Of a stretch of 13,376 nt of DNA, positions 6,054-13,376 are shown piece by piece. The stretch is from contig CALLKF010000193.1 in assembly GCA_938008535.1 (NCBI GenBank), positions 1 to 13,376 of the forward strand, given 5' to 3'. Position numbers and translations under genes: made by a program. The stretch comes from an uncultured Saprospirales bacterium. GTDB taxonomy: Bacteria > Bacteroidota > Bacteroidia > Chitinophagales > JADIYW01. The notes under the pieces are model-generated. The model did not search any database. It worked only from the letters and a program-made list of their open reading frames with translations, and was not told the origin of the DNA. Numbering within the stretch: position 1 is the first letter of the stretch; each line of letters starts with the position of its first letter.

Positions 6054-7133
6054 TTAATTATAATTAGCATTATTAAGCATTTCATTGTCATAAAAATGCT
6101 GTAAGAAACCTTTTGCAACTGACGAAAAATATTCTTTGTTTCTGCCGATAAGTTGTGTTTTTATTGGAATACAATACAAAGAAATATTATTTTCTGCCAA
6201 CCATTTTGAATGCGCAGCCAAGCGAACGCCATCTTTTTCAGTGGTAATCCATCGTGTAAAAGTTGGATAGTTTTTTTTGATAGTTTCTAATTCATGTTGC
6301 TCAAAAAAATGATGATCGCTGAAATTAAAATGAATAATTTCTTTCGATTTTTCTGACAAATAATTTTTTAACGATTCCGCATTTGCAATTCCAGTTACTA
6401 AAATTTCAGAGGCATTTTTATTGAATTCTAATCTATCGTTTCCATTTAGTAAATTATACGCAACACCATATTTTATGGATGTAAAGAACACTTTTTGATT
6501 TACAGTTGGTTTTATTTTTTCTATGATTTTTGCTTGCTCTTTTTCATTTAAATTTTCAGGACATTTTGTTATCACAATAATATTGGCTCTGTCTTTTCCA
6601 GCAACAAATTCACGCAAAGTACCAAGTGGCAAAATCGAATCATTCCAAAAAGGTTTGTCATAAGTAGTCAATAAAATATTAATATCTGGTCGCACACTTT
6701 GATGCTGAAATGCATCGTCTAATAAAATCACTTTAGTGTCAGGAAATTCATGCAGAATTTTCGGAATGGCAAACACACGCTGTTCACCAACGCTAACATT
6801 TACCATCGGATATTTTAGTTTCAACATCAATGGTTCGTCTCCAACATCTTTTGCGGTATGATGCGATTGAACAGCAATATAACCACTTGTTTTTCGCTTG
6901 TAACCACGACTCAAAATTCCTACTTTAAAATCAGTATATAAAAGCTCAATCAATAATTCTACAAACGGCGTTTTTCCAGTGCCACCAACACTCAAATTTC
7001 CAACAGAAATTACCGGAATTTCAAAATCAGTAGAGCCAATAAAATTCGATTTATACAACCAGTTGCGCAACCAAATAATGGCGCCATAAATCAGTGCAAA
7101 TGGAAAAAGTAGTATTTTTATAAAGAATTTCAA
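6054..7133 (-). CDS. lpxK: Tetraacyldisaccharide 4'-kinase (lipid A biosynthesis)
   Basis: LpxK phosphorylates the 4' position of the lipid A disaccharide precursor at the inner face of the inner membrane, using ATP. The 359-residue length is normal. An N-terminal hydrophobic helix (about 4-22, KILLFPFALIYGAIIW then LRNWLY) is the membrane anchor typical of the family. The P-loop is GNLSVGGTGKTP at 45-56 (Lys54, Thr55). SRGYKR follows near 75-80, GDEP with Asp99, and the family motif DDAFQH at 139-144. These cover the kinase's known key residues. The start codon is TTG (7131-7133): an in-frame stop lies two codons upstream and there is no nearby ATG, yet the resulting N-terminus is exactly what the family shows. 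It is divergent from nif3 across 105 bases with no clear promoter box. Its presence means the organism makes lipid A. Confidence 0.95.
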   Translation of the reverse strand: MKFFIKILLFPFALIYGAIIWLRNWLYKSNFIGSTDFEIPVISVGNLSVGGTGKTPFVELLIELLYTDFKVGILSRGYKRKTSGYIAVQSHHTAKDVGDEPLMLKLKYPMVNVSVGEQRVFAIPKILHEFPDTKVILLDDAFQHQSVRPDINILLTTYDKPFWNDSILPLGTLREFVAGKDRANIIVITKCPENLNEKEQAKIIEKIKPTVNQKVFFTSIKYGVAYNLLNGNDRLEFNKNASEILVTGIANAESLKNYLSEKSKEIIHFNFSDHHFFEQHELETIKKNYPTFTRWITTEKDGVRLAAHSKWLAENNISLYCIPIKTQLIGRNKEYFSSVAKGFLQHFYDNEMLNNANYN

Positions 7134-7238
7134 TTTTTAGTTTTTAAAATAACTTCAGATACTCTAACTATGAAGCTATGTGTTTTAATTTTTTTATCAT
7201 TTAATGCATAACTTTATATCTAAATTCAATAACAGATA

Positions 7239-8333
7239 ATGAAAATAGCTGAAATAATCCAAACTATCGAAAACTTTGCTCCAATATCATACCAAGAAAG
7301 TTATGATAACGCTGGCTTGATTATTGGCGACAAATTGACAGATTGCACTGGTGTTTTAATTTGTTTAGATTCGATTGAAGCCGTTGTTGACGAAGCGATT
7401 GCCAAAAATTATAATTTAATTGTAGCACATCATCCGATTATTTTTTCTGGTTTGAAAAAAATTAACGGCAAAAATTATATTGAAAGAACGATAATTAAAG
7501 CCATCAGAAATGACATCGCAATCTATGCATGTCACACTAATTTAGATAATGTTCGGTTTGGTGTAAGTGATGTAATTGCTGATAAACTGCATCTAAAAAA
7601 TAGACAAATTTTAGAACCGAAAAAATCAATCTTAAAAAAACTATTTACCTACATTCCAACAAATAAAAAAGAGGATTTGTTAAACTCATTGTTTGCGGCT
7701 GGTGCTGGAAATATTGGCAATTACAGCCAATGTAGTTTTTCTGTTGATGGAAATGGCACTTTTAAACCAAACGAAATCGCAAATCCAGTTGTTGGCAAAA
7801 ATGGAATCAGAAGCAACGAAAACGAAGCCAAAATTGAAGTGATTTTTCCGCATTATTTAGAATCGAAAATTATCCAAACATTAAAGCAAAATCATCCGTA
7901 CGAAGAAGTTGCGTACGAAGTAATTTCGTTAGATAATTCATATCAAGATGTTGGCTCTGGAATGATTGGCGAATTAGAAAATGAAATGGACGAAATGTCG
8001 TTTTTATTGTTTTTAAAAGAAAAAATGAATACGAAATGCATTCGGTATACATCGTTGTTAAAAAAGCCAATAAAAAAGGTTGCAGTTTGTGGAGGAGCAG
8101 GCAGTTTTCTGTTAAATCAGACAATTTTGCAAAAAGCGGATGTTTTTATTACAGGTGATTTTAAATACCACCAGTTTTTTGATGCTGATAATCAATTAAT
8201 TATATGTGATATTGGCCATTATGAAAGCGAACAATTTACTTCACAACTATTTAATAAAATAATTTCAGAAAAATTTCCTAATTTTGCAGTCCAAATTTCA
8301 ACAATTAACACTAATCCAGTAAATTACATATAA
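7239..8333 (+). CDS. Nif3-like dinuclear metal centre protein (DUF34/YbgI family)
   Basis: This 364-residue protein belongs to the Nif3/YbgI family, a widely conserved group of hexameric proteins with a two-metal site. It is often labelled GTP cyclohydrolase 1 type 2, an assignment that is not generally accepted; the physiological role is unsettled. The likely metal ligands are visible: His64-His65 (AHHPIIF), Asp103 in CHTNLD, and His327 and Glu331 in GHYESE close to the C-terminus. The N-terminal SYDNAGLIIG segment is also diagnostic. Compared with the 247-residue E. coli YbgI it carries an inserted middle domain (about 125-235, ending in NHPYEEVAYEV), the PII/CutA-like insert of the long form seen in many bacteria. 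The ATG at 7239 follows A-rich sequence without a Shine-Dalgarno. The zinc-ribbon gene starts two bases after its stop, so the two are co-transcribed. Confidence 0.93.
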   Translation: MKIAEIIQTIENFAPISYQESYDNAGLIIGDKLTDCTGVLICLDSIEAVVDEAIAKNYNLIVAHHPIIFSGLKKINGKNYIERTIIKAIRNDIAIYACHTNLDNVRFGVSDVIADKLHLKNRQILEPKKSILKKLFTYIPTNKKEDLLNSLFAAGAGNIGNYSQCSFSVDGNGTFKPNEIANPVVGKNGIRSNENEAKIEVIFPHYLESKIIQTLKQNHPYEEVAYEVISLDNSYQDVGSGMIGELENEMDEMSFLLFLKEKMNTKCIRYTSLLKKPIKKVAVCGGAGSFLLNQTILQKADVFITGDFKYHQFFDADNQLIICDIGHYESEQFTSQLFNKIISEKFPNFAVQISTINTNPVNYI

Positions 8334-8335
8334 CA

Positions 8336-9106
8336 ATGGCTCGTAAAAAAGAATTAACTACCGTTGCAGACAAATTAGAACATTTAGAAGAATTACAGGC
8401 AATTCATTCAAAAATTGATGCAATTCATATTTTAAAAGGTGAGTTACCAATAGAAGTAGCTGATTTGGAAGACGAAATTGCAGGCACTGAAAAACGTGTT
8501 GCTAAAATAAACGTTGAAATAGAAGATGCAAAAGAAGAAATTGAACACCGCAAAACCTTGATGAAAGAAGCGCAAAGTTTAATTACTAAATACGATAAAC
8601 AATTGCACAACGTAAAAAACAATCGTGAGTTTGATGCGTTGAACAAAGAAATTGAATTACAAAAATTAGAAATTCAATTGGCAGAGAAAAAAATCAGAGA
8701 AGCAAATTTCACAATTGAAAATCACAATAAAAACTTAGAAGAAGTAAACAAACGCTTATCTTCTAAAAAGAATGATTTAGATTTGAAAAGAAAAGAGTTA
8801 GATAATATTATTGAAGAAACTGAAAAAGAAGAAAAAGATTTAGAATCCAAAGCTGCTGAAGTTTCATCTGAAGTAGAAGAAAAATTATTATCGGCTTACA
8901 CACGTATACGCAAATCATACAGAAATGGATTGGCTGTGGTATTGGTTGCGCGTAATGCTTGTGGCGGTTGCTTCGGTTTCATTCCACCACAAACACAATC
9001 AGAAATCAGAACAAAAAAGAAAATTAGCACTTGCGAACATTGCGGCAGAATTTTAGCTGGTGTTGATGATTCAGCAATTTTGCTTTCTGAAGAAGAAGTT
9101 GCATAG
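8336..9106 (+). CDS. Coiled-coil protein with C-terminal C4 zinc ribbon (zf-RING_7 family)
   Basis: This 256-residue cytoplasmic protein has two parts. Residues from about 10 to 190 form a long antiparallel coiled coil rich in Glu, Lys and Leu, containing the family motif VKNNREFDALNKEIE at about 93-107. The last 60 residues carry a zinc ribbon with Cys209-x2-Cys212 and Cys233-x2-Cys236 (CGGC, CEHC). I know the family as C4-type zinc ribbon proteins; the chlamydial member (CT398/CdsZ) has been linked to RpoN and type III secretion components, but a role in this lineage is not established. Nif3 and this protein are neighbours in many bacteria. Here the ATG is two bases after the nif3 stop, which supports a functional pair. 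A terminator follows 28 bases after its stop. Confidence 0.9.
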   Translation: MARKKELTTVADKLEHLEELQAIHSKIDAIHILKGELPIEVADLEDEIAGTEKRVAKINVEIEDAKEEIEHRKTLMKEAQSLITKYDKQLHNVKNNREFDALNKEIELQKLEIQLAEKKIREANFTIENHNKNLEEVNKRLSSKKNDLDLKRKELDNIIEETEKEEKDLESKAAEVSSEVEEKLLSAYTRIRKSYRNGLAVVLVARNACGGCFGFIPPQTQSEIRTKKKISTCEHCGRILAGVDDSAILLSEEEVA

Positions 9107-9133
9107 TAATTATAAACTTTCAGATACATTATT

Positions 9134-9159
9134 AAACGCACTTTTTAGTGCGTTTTTTT
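9134..9159 (+). terminator. Rho-independent terminator of the nif3-zinc ribbon unit
   Basis: A 9-bp stem (AAACGCACT with AGTGCGTTT, loop TTTT) runs into a tract of seven T residues. It begins 28 bases after the zinc-ribbon stop codon and separates that unit from the monooxygenase gene. Confidence 0.9.
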
Positions 9160-9265
9160 ATTTTAATATATAAATAAACAGAGTTTGATGTTCAAATAAA
9201 TTAGCTTTTGTACAGATAACCAATAATAATTACAAGTAACTTTACTACAATTAATTTATAAAAAT

Positions 9266-10759
9266 ATGGCTAACAAAAATTTTAATATTATTATAACTGG
9301 AACTGGTTTTTCAGGTGTTTGCGTTGCAATTCAACTTAAAAAAATAGGATTTCATAACTTCAAAATTATTGAGAAAGCAAATGAAGTTGGTGGAACTTGG
9401 CGTGATAATTCTTATCCAGGTGCCGCTTGTGACGTGAAATCAAATCTTTATTCTTTCTCATTTGAGCCAAATCCAAGCTGGAGCCGACAGTTTTCGCCAC
9501 AACCAGAAATTTTAGCTTATATAAAACATTGTGTAAAAAAATACGAATTAGAAGACCATATTATTTTTAATTGGGAACTGAAATCTTCTAAATACAATGA
9601 AAAAAATGCAAGCTGGCAAATCACGAATCAACGCAACGAAACATTATCTGCTAATGTTTTAGTAGTTGGAAATGGACCTTTACATATTCCAAGTTTACCA
9701 GAAATTGATGGCGTTGAAGATTTTAAAGGAGCCATATTTCATTCATCAAAATGGAACCACGAATTTGATTTACAAGGGAAAAATGTATGTGTTATAGGAA
9801 CTGGTGCCAGTGCAATTCAGTTTGTGCCAGAAATTCAACCAAAAGTAAAAAATTTGTATTTGATGCAACGCACAGCACCTTGGATTTTGCCAAAACCTGA
9901 TGGTCCGTTTACACCAACACAAAATTCTGTTTTTGAAAAAATTCCGTTGGTACAAAAAATCAATCGCGATTTTATTTATTATTTAAATGAAGCTCAATTA
10001 TTGGGTTTTATGTACGAAGATCGTATTTTGAAATTAGGAGAATTGATTGGAAAACGACACATCAAAAAATATATAAAAGACGAGAATTTACAGAAAAAAC
10101 TGATTCCAAGTTATAGATTAGGTTGCAAACGCGTTTTAATTTCTAATAATTATTATCCAGCAATTGCACAACCGAATGTTGATGTTATTACAGATGGAAT
10201 TTCAAAATTTACGAAAGATAGCGTAATTACAAATGATGGAAAAGAACGTAAAATTGATGCCATTATTTGTGGTACTGGTTTCCATGTGGCTGATAGTTTT
10301 CAGTTTTTTGATGTTACAGGAAAAGGTGGAATTAAGATGAAAGATGCCTTTGCAAATGGACCTGAAGCATATTACGGAACCACAATAAATGGTTTTCCAA
10401 ATTTATTTATGATGCTTGGACCAAACACTGGCTTAGGACACAACTCGATGATTTATATGATTGAGTCGCAAACGAATTACATTATTGATTGTATTCAAAA
10501 AATGCAAAAACAACATATTAAATCTGTTGAAGTAAAGCGCGATGTTCAAGATAAATTTAATGCAGAAATTCAGAAAAAACTGGTTGGCACCATTTGGCAA
10601 TCTGGCTGTAAAAGCTGGTACATTACAGAAGATGGAAAAAACCACACGGTTTGGCCTGGCTTCACGTTGGAATTTAGAAATCGCACGAAAACAATTAATC
10701 TAAATGATTTTATTTTGGAAAAAGAAAACGTAAAGAAAGAAGAAGCTGAGTTGGTGTAG
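9266..10759 (+). CDS. Flavin-containing monooxygenase, Baeyer-Villiger type
   Basis: This 497-residue, probably soluble FAD- and NADPH-dependent monooxygenase resembles type I Baeyer-Villiger enzymes, which insert oxygen next to a carbonyl to form esters or lactones. An FAD-binding Rossmann motif GTGFSG is at 12-17, GGTWR at 42-46 and YPGAACDV at 50-57. The Baeyer-Villiger fingerprint FxGxxxHxxxW appears as FKGAIFHSSKWN at 153-164, with Asn where Pro or Asp is usual. The NADPH Rossmann motif GTGASA is at 178-183. GCKRVLISNNYYPA and PNLFMMLGPNTGLGHNS further on fit the same family. The substrate cannot be told from sequence; a steroid, ketone or other hydrophobic carbonyl is possible. It stands alone after a terminator, and a loose TAGCTTTTG at 9202-9210 (one base too long for TAnnTTTG) is the nearest promoter-like element. 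No terminator is seen behind it. Accessory or acquired status is possible but codon use looks like its neighbours. Confidence 0.88.
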   Translation: MANKNFNIIITGTGFSGVCVAIQLKKIGFHNFKIIEKANEVGGTWRDNSYPGAACDVKSNLYSFSFEPNPSWSRQFSPQPEILAYIKHCVKKYELEDHIIFNWELKSSKYNEKNASWQITNQRNETLSANVLVVGNGPLHIPSLPEIDGVEDFKGAIFHSSKWNHEFDLQGKNVCVIGTGASAIQFVPEIQPKVKNLYLMQRTAPWILPKPDGPFTPTQNSVFEKIPLVQKINRDFIYYLNEAQLLGFMYEDRILKLGELIGKRHIKKYIKDENLQKKLIPSYRLGCKRVLISNNYYPAIAQPNVDVITDGISKFTKDSVITNDGKERKIDAIICGTGFHVADSFQFFDVTGKGGIKMKDAFANGPEAYYGTTINGFPNLFMMLGPNTGLGHNSMIYMIESQTNYIIDCIQKMQKQHIKSVEVKRDVQDKFNAEIQKKLVGTIWQSGCKSWYITEDGKNHTVWPGFTLEFRNRTKTINLNDFILEKENVKKEEAELV

Positions 10760-10809
10760 ATGATTGATAATTCCAAAAATTCCGTTAAAAATTCACCTTC
10801 AAAACATCT

Positions 10810-10843
10810 TTTGCACCTAATATCTTTTTTTTAGCTATTTTTG
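10810..10843 (+). promoter_or_regulatory. Bacteroidota-type promoter of the PAP2_C membrane enzyme gene
   Basis: TTTG at 10810-10813 and TATTTTTG at 10836-10843 are spaced by 22 bases, matching the TTTG / TAnnTTTG pattern described for Bacteroidota. It is the best two-part promoter in the window. Transcription would begin near 10850, about 25 bases before the ATG at 10874. The upstream in-frame TTG at 10841 lies inside the -7 box and is therefore unlikely to be the start. Confidence 0.6.
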
Positions 10844-10873
10844 TGGTTCTCTTTTACCGTTTTACGATACAAA

Positions 10874-11569
10874 ATGAACTTTATCAAAAATTATTTCAAT
10901 ACGTTGTTTGATAGATGGAAAGAATTATTTTCCGTCAAATCGTACAGAAATCATTTTGTAATTACTATACTTATTTACATTTTCCTTTTTAAATATTGTA
11001 GAATTATTGTTTCTAATTTAGAAGTTCGTCACGGTAAAACACTGCTCGATCCGTTATTGTCGTTGATTCCACCACACGACATTTCTATGCTTACTTTTTC
11101 GTTAACATATATTGCGTTAAGTACTTTTATTTTAACAACTATCTTGCATCCAAAAGCGTTTATTGTAGCGTTACAAGCATATTGTTTGCTAATAATAATG
11201 CGTACGATTTCTATTTATTTAGTTCCTTTAGAGCCACCAATCGGAATGATTTTATTAAAGGATCCAGTTACTATTATTTTTATGAGCACACCAAGCGGTG
11301 GTTATATTGTTAAAGATTTATTTTTTTCAGGTCATGTTTCTACCGTTGTTTTGTTTTTTATAGTTGCTGTTAATAGCAAAGTAAAAGCATTGTTGCTAGG
11401 TTTGGCTTGTTTAATAGCAACTTTTATTTTGGTTCAACATGTTCATTATACTATTGATGTTGTTGCTGCACCATTTTTCTCTTTTTTAGCTTTTAAACTA
11501 AGTGTAATTATGAATCAATACATTCATAAAGAAGATGCTGCAGCTTTACTAGTTGAAAATAAAGCATAA
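10874..11569 (+). CDS. Six-helix membrane enzyme, sphingomyelin synthase-like (PAP2_C family)
   Basis: This 231-residue integral membrane protein has about six hydrophobic helices (near 28-46, 71-90, 95-117, 147-166, 171-189, 194-213). Its catalytic pattern is that of sphingomyelin synthases and related PAP2-type lipid enzymes: FSGH with His154, then HYTID with His191 and Asp195. A segment RTISIYLVPLEPP at 110-122 matches the sphingomyelin-synthase motif of the form R-x-hydroxyl...LP-x-P. These enzymes transfer or remove a phospho-headgroup on ceramide or diacylglycerol. Since many Bacteroidota make sphingolipids, a role in ceramide-phospho-lipid formation is plausible, but simple lipid phosphatase activity is equally possible. 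The ATG at 10874 is preferred over the TTG at 10841, which sits inside the promoter. It is convergent with the WG-repeat gene, only 10 bases apart, with no hairpin between them. Confidence 0.8.
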   Translation: MNFIKNYFNTLFDRWKELFSVKSYRNHFVITILIYIFLFKYCRIIVSNLEVRHGKTLLDPLLSLIPPHDISMLTFSLTYIALSTFILTTILHPKAFIVALQAYCLLIIMRTISIYLVPLEPPIGMILLKDPVTIIFMSTPSGGYIVKDLFFSGHVSTVVLFFIVAVNSKVKALLLGLACLIATFILVQHVHYTIDVVAAPFFSFLAFKLSVIMNQYIHKEDAAALLVENKA

Positions 11570-11579
11570 TCTAATGTTA

Positions 11580-13376
11580 TTACTTAACAGAGCTGATTAT
11601 CGTTCCATTTGATTTTACCAAAATTATCGTATTCTTATAGATTTTACTCGTTTGTATGTAATCAGTAGGTAAAACTATTTTCCCAGATTTATCAACTAAT
11701 CCAATTTTTTTATTTTTACTTACAGTAGCAAATCCATTATCGAAATTCCCACAATCGTCAAAATCAAAGCTGGCAATTTCTTTTCCATTTTTATTTAATA
11801 AAATCAAATTTCCGTCTTTTTCTTTTCTTGCCCAAATCAATTCATCGCTAACCGTTCCTATTGCATAGTATTTAAAATCAACAAGAATATTTCCTTTGCT
11901 GTCCACCAAGCCAAAATTAGCTGCTTTTTTTACTGGAAAACTACCATTTGCTGGGTTCGCAACGCTAGTATATATTGCATTATTAATCGCATTTCCTTTT
12001 TTATCAATTTGAAAATAAACATTGTTTCGTTTTACGATGGCTGTTCCGTTGGTGAAATTGCTCACTTCATCATACGATGCTGCAATGGCAATATTTCCTG
12101 AAGTATCAATATAACCACCTTTTTTATTGTCTTTGAAACCAGCCAAACCATCATTATAATCACCTAAATCATCGTATGTAGAATTGTTTATTTTTTTTCC
12201 ACTTCTATCTATAAAATAAAATTTCCCAGATTCGTTTTTAATTTTAATTCTATTGTTTTTACAAGTTCCACCATCCGTTCCATAAATATAAAATTGATCT
12301 TTTCCTTTTTTATCTAGATAATAGATGGTGCTACCATACTGACTTTTAGCCATAGCCAAACCTTCTGAATATGGTCCATAAAAAACAGTACCTAAATCTG
12401 CAATTTTAGTAAATGTCTTATCTGCTAAATATGGTTTGCTGTAAGCGCTCTCTTGCAATCCACAAATACCTTCTGAAAAGTTGACTGCGTATTCAAATTG
12501 TTTTGAAGATAATTGTTTTCCAGTATAATCATAAAAACTGTGCTTATTGCTTTTTTTTGCAATAAAGATTCCTTCTTCATTAAAATCAGATACTTCATCA
12601 GCTAGTAATTTTTGTTGTGTGTTTGTTTGAAGATTATATAAACTAATCGCTTTAAAATAAGGAACTTTCAGCGAATCATCATTACTAAAAAAACTAGTGC
12701 CATACAGATCAACATTGTCTTGTTTTATAGTTTTAATGAGTTTACCAGAAATATCAAATACTTTCACAGCATTGTCAAATATATATGCAATATTCTTCTT
12801 ACTTGTTCTAATTACTTTTGCAGTATCTGGTTGAATAATTAATTTCATATTATTATTATACACAGCATACTTTCCATCTTTTTTTACATAATATCCAGTT
12901 TTTGAATATAATGCATAAACTTCAGTGTAATCAGCTGGCAACAGCCATTTTCCTTTTGTATTTACTAAGCCATACATGCCAACAGTTTTTTCTACACGTG
13001 CAATTCCATCATAAAAATCATCTATTTTTTTATTTTCAATTGGCAAAACAATAGTGCCAGTACTGTCAATCAATCCATTTTTTTCTCCAATTGACACTAC
13101 AAAAATGCCACCTGGTTTTTTTAGAGAAACAGTTTCGTAAATTATTGGAATGACTACTTTGCCTTTGTTGTCTATAATACCAACTTTATCACTATTTACG
13201 TTGCCATTTTTCATTGAATAAAATTTCTTCGAAGTATAAATTGCTGCATAACCTTGATAAAAACTCTCAGCAAATACGTATTTTGGTTCAATTACAAATT
13301 TGTTTTCAGTGTTTATATATCCAATTTTTGAAGTATCAGTCAATTGTGCAAGTGCCAAGCCATCAGAGAAATATTC
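11580..13376 (-). CDS. Large WG-repeat protein, N-terminus outside the window
   Basis: At least 598 residues are present and the gene continues past the right edge. The reading frame is open to the last base: codons before an apparent TTG start at 13356-13358 read EYFSDGLA, part of another repeat, so that TTG is not the true start. The whole visible part is a string of about 15 degenerate WG (KWG) repeats of roughly 32-45 residues. Each has the shape F-x-x-G-hydrophobic-A...K-x-GhID-x-x-GK-hhh-x-x-x-YD; clear copies are KVGIIDNKGKVVIPIIYE, GGYIDTSGNIAIAASYDE and KIGLVDKSGKIVLPTDY. Such repeats are thought to form a beta-propeller or solenoid surface for binding, and the proteins are frequent in Bacteroidota with unknown roles. 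No catalytic domain or C-terminal sorting signal is seen; the protein ends soon after its last repeat. Location cannot be judged without the N-terminus. Confidence 0.88.
   Translation of the reverse strand, partial: EYFSDGLALAQLTDTSKIGYINTENKFVIEPKYVFAESFYQGYAAIYTSKKFYSMKNGNVNSDKVGIIDNKGKVVIPIIYETVSLKKPGGIFVVSIGEKNGLIDSTGTIVLPIENKKIDDFYDGIARVEKTVGMYGLVNTKGKWLLPADYTEVYALYSKTGYYVKKDGKYAVYNNNMKLIIQPDTAKVIRTSKKNIAYIFDNAVKVFDISGKLIKTIKQDNVDLYGTSFFSNDDSLKVPYFKAISLYNLQTNTQQKLLADEVSDFNEEGIFIAKKSNKHSFYDYTGKQLSSKQFEYAVNFSEGICGLQESAYSKPYLADKTFTKIADLGTVFYGPYSEGLAMAKSQYGSTIYYLDKKGKDQFYIYGTDGGTCKNNRIKIKNESGKFYFIDRSGKKINNSTYDDLGDYNDGLAGFKDNKKGGYIDTSGNIAIAASYDEVSNFTNGTAIVKRNNVYFQIDKKGNAINNAIYTSVANPANGSFPVKKAANFGLVDSKGNILVDFKYYAIGTVSDELIWARKEKDGNLILLNKNGKEIASFDFDDCGNFDNGFATVSKNKKIGLVDKSGKIVLPTDYIQTSKIYKNTIILVKSNGTIISSVK

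Noticed and set aside
7209..7216. TAACTTTA as a nif3 promoter -7 box
   Set aside because: It differs from TAnnTTTG at the last base and has only a TTTT as a -33 partner; in such AT-rich DNA this is not convincing. No better box was found in the 105-base lpxK-nif3 gap.
10841..10873. TTG at 10841 as the start of the PAP2_C protein
   Set aside because: It lies inside the -7 box of a good two-part promoter; the ATG at 10874 is the likely start.
9266..11569. Monooxygenase and PAP2_C genes as a mobile or horizontally acquired island
   Set aside because: No integrase, transposase, terminal repeats, tRNA target or clear shift in base or codon use is visible, so transfer cannot be supported from this window.
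13356..13358. TTG as the start of the WG-repeat protein
   Set aside because: The frame continues upstream to the window edge and encodes EYFSDG, part of another repeat, so the true start is outside the window.
1..13376. A new defence system, CRISPR array, retron, or biosynthetic cluster
   Set aside because: Every substantial ORF falls into a recognised family with housekeeping, envelope or general-enzyme character, and no spaced repeats or structured RNA gene of that kind was seen on either strand.

Overview
The window looks like ordinary chromosomal DNA from an AT-rich member of the Bacteroidota. Four things point there: a DUF4290 gene next to murA, a MurA with Asp in place of the catalytic Cys, a DUF5723/thrombospondin-type-3/OmpA outer-membrane protein, and promoter -7 boxes of the TAnnTTTG type in place of sigma70-like -10 boxes. 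Shine-Dalgarno sequences are largely absent. I cannot name the genus. I see no phage, transposon, CRISPR array, tRNA or rRNA.

Layout. Positions 1-3215 are all minus strand: the 5' part of gyrB (running off the left edge), then, reading upstream, a small MCE-domain lipoprotein gene, murA, and a DUF4290 gene. The last three form a likely operon in the order DUF4290 > murA > mce. DUF4290 and murA overlap by one base (TAATG), and DUF4290 ends in a long Asn/Arg repeat tail. A 337-base divergent region (3216-3552) separates this operon from a large plus-strand gene for a secreted DUF5723-TSP3-OmpA protein, which ends at a strong terminator shared with the convergent lpxK. From a 105-base divergent gap after lpxK, nif3 and a coiled-coil C4 zinc-ribbon gene run on the plus strand as a two-gene unit closed by a terminator. 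Next come a stand-alone flavin monooxygenase of the Baeyer-Villiger type and a six-helix membrane protein with the sphingomyelin-synthase/PAP2 catalytic triad, which has its own promoter. At the right edge a large minus-strand WG-repeat protein enters the window; its N-terminus is missing.

The genes cover cell-envelope construction (murA for peptidoglycan, lpxK for lipid A, the MCE protein for lipid movement, OmpA for anchoring outer membrane to peptidoglycan, PAP2_C for lipid headgroups) and housekeeping (gyrB, nif3, zinc ribbon). Apart from the mapped operons there is no sign that they form one dedicated pathway, and I do not see a convincing new multi-gene system. The points most worth a second look are the sphingomyelin-synthase-like enzyme, the DUF4290 repeat tail coupled to murA, the stand-alone short MCE lipoprotein, the MurA active-site substitution, and a perfect palindrome at the predicted start of the murA operon.
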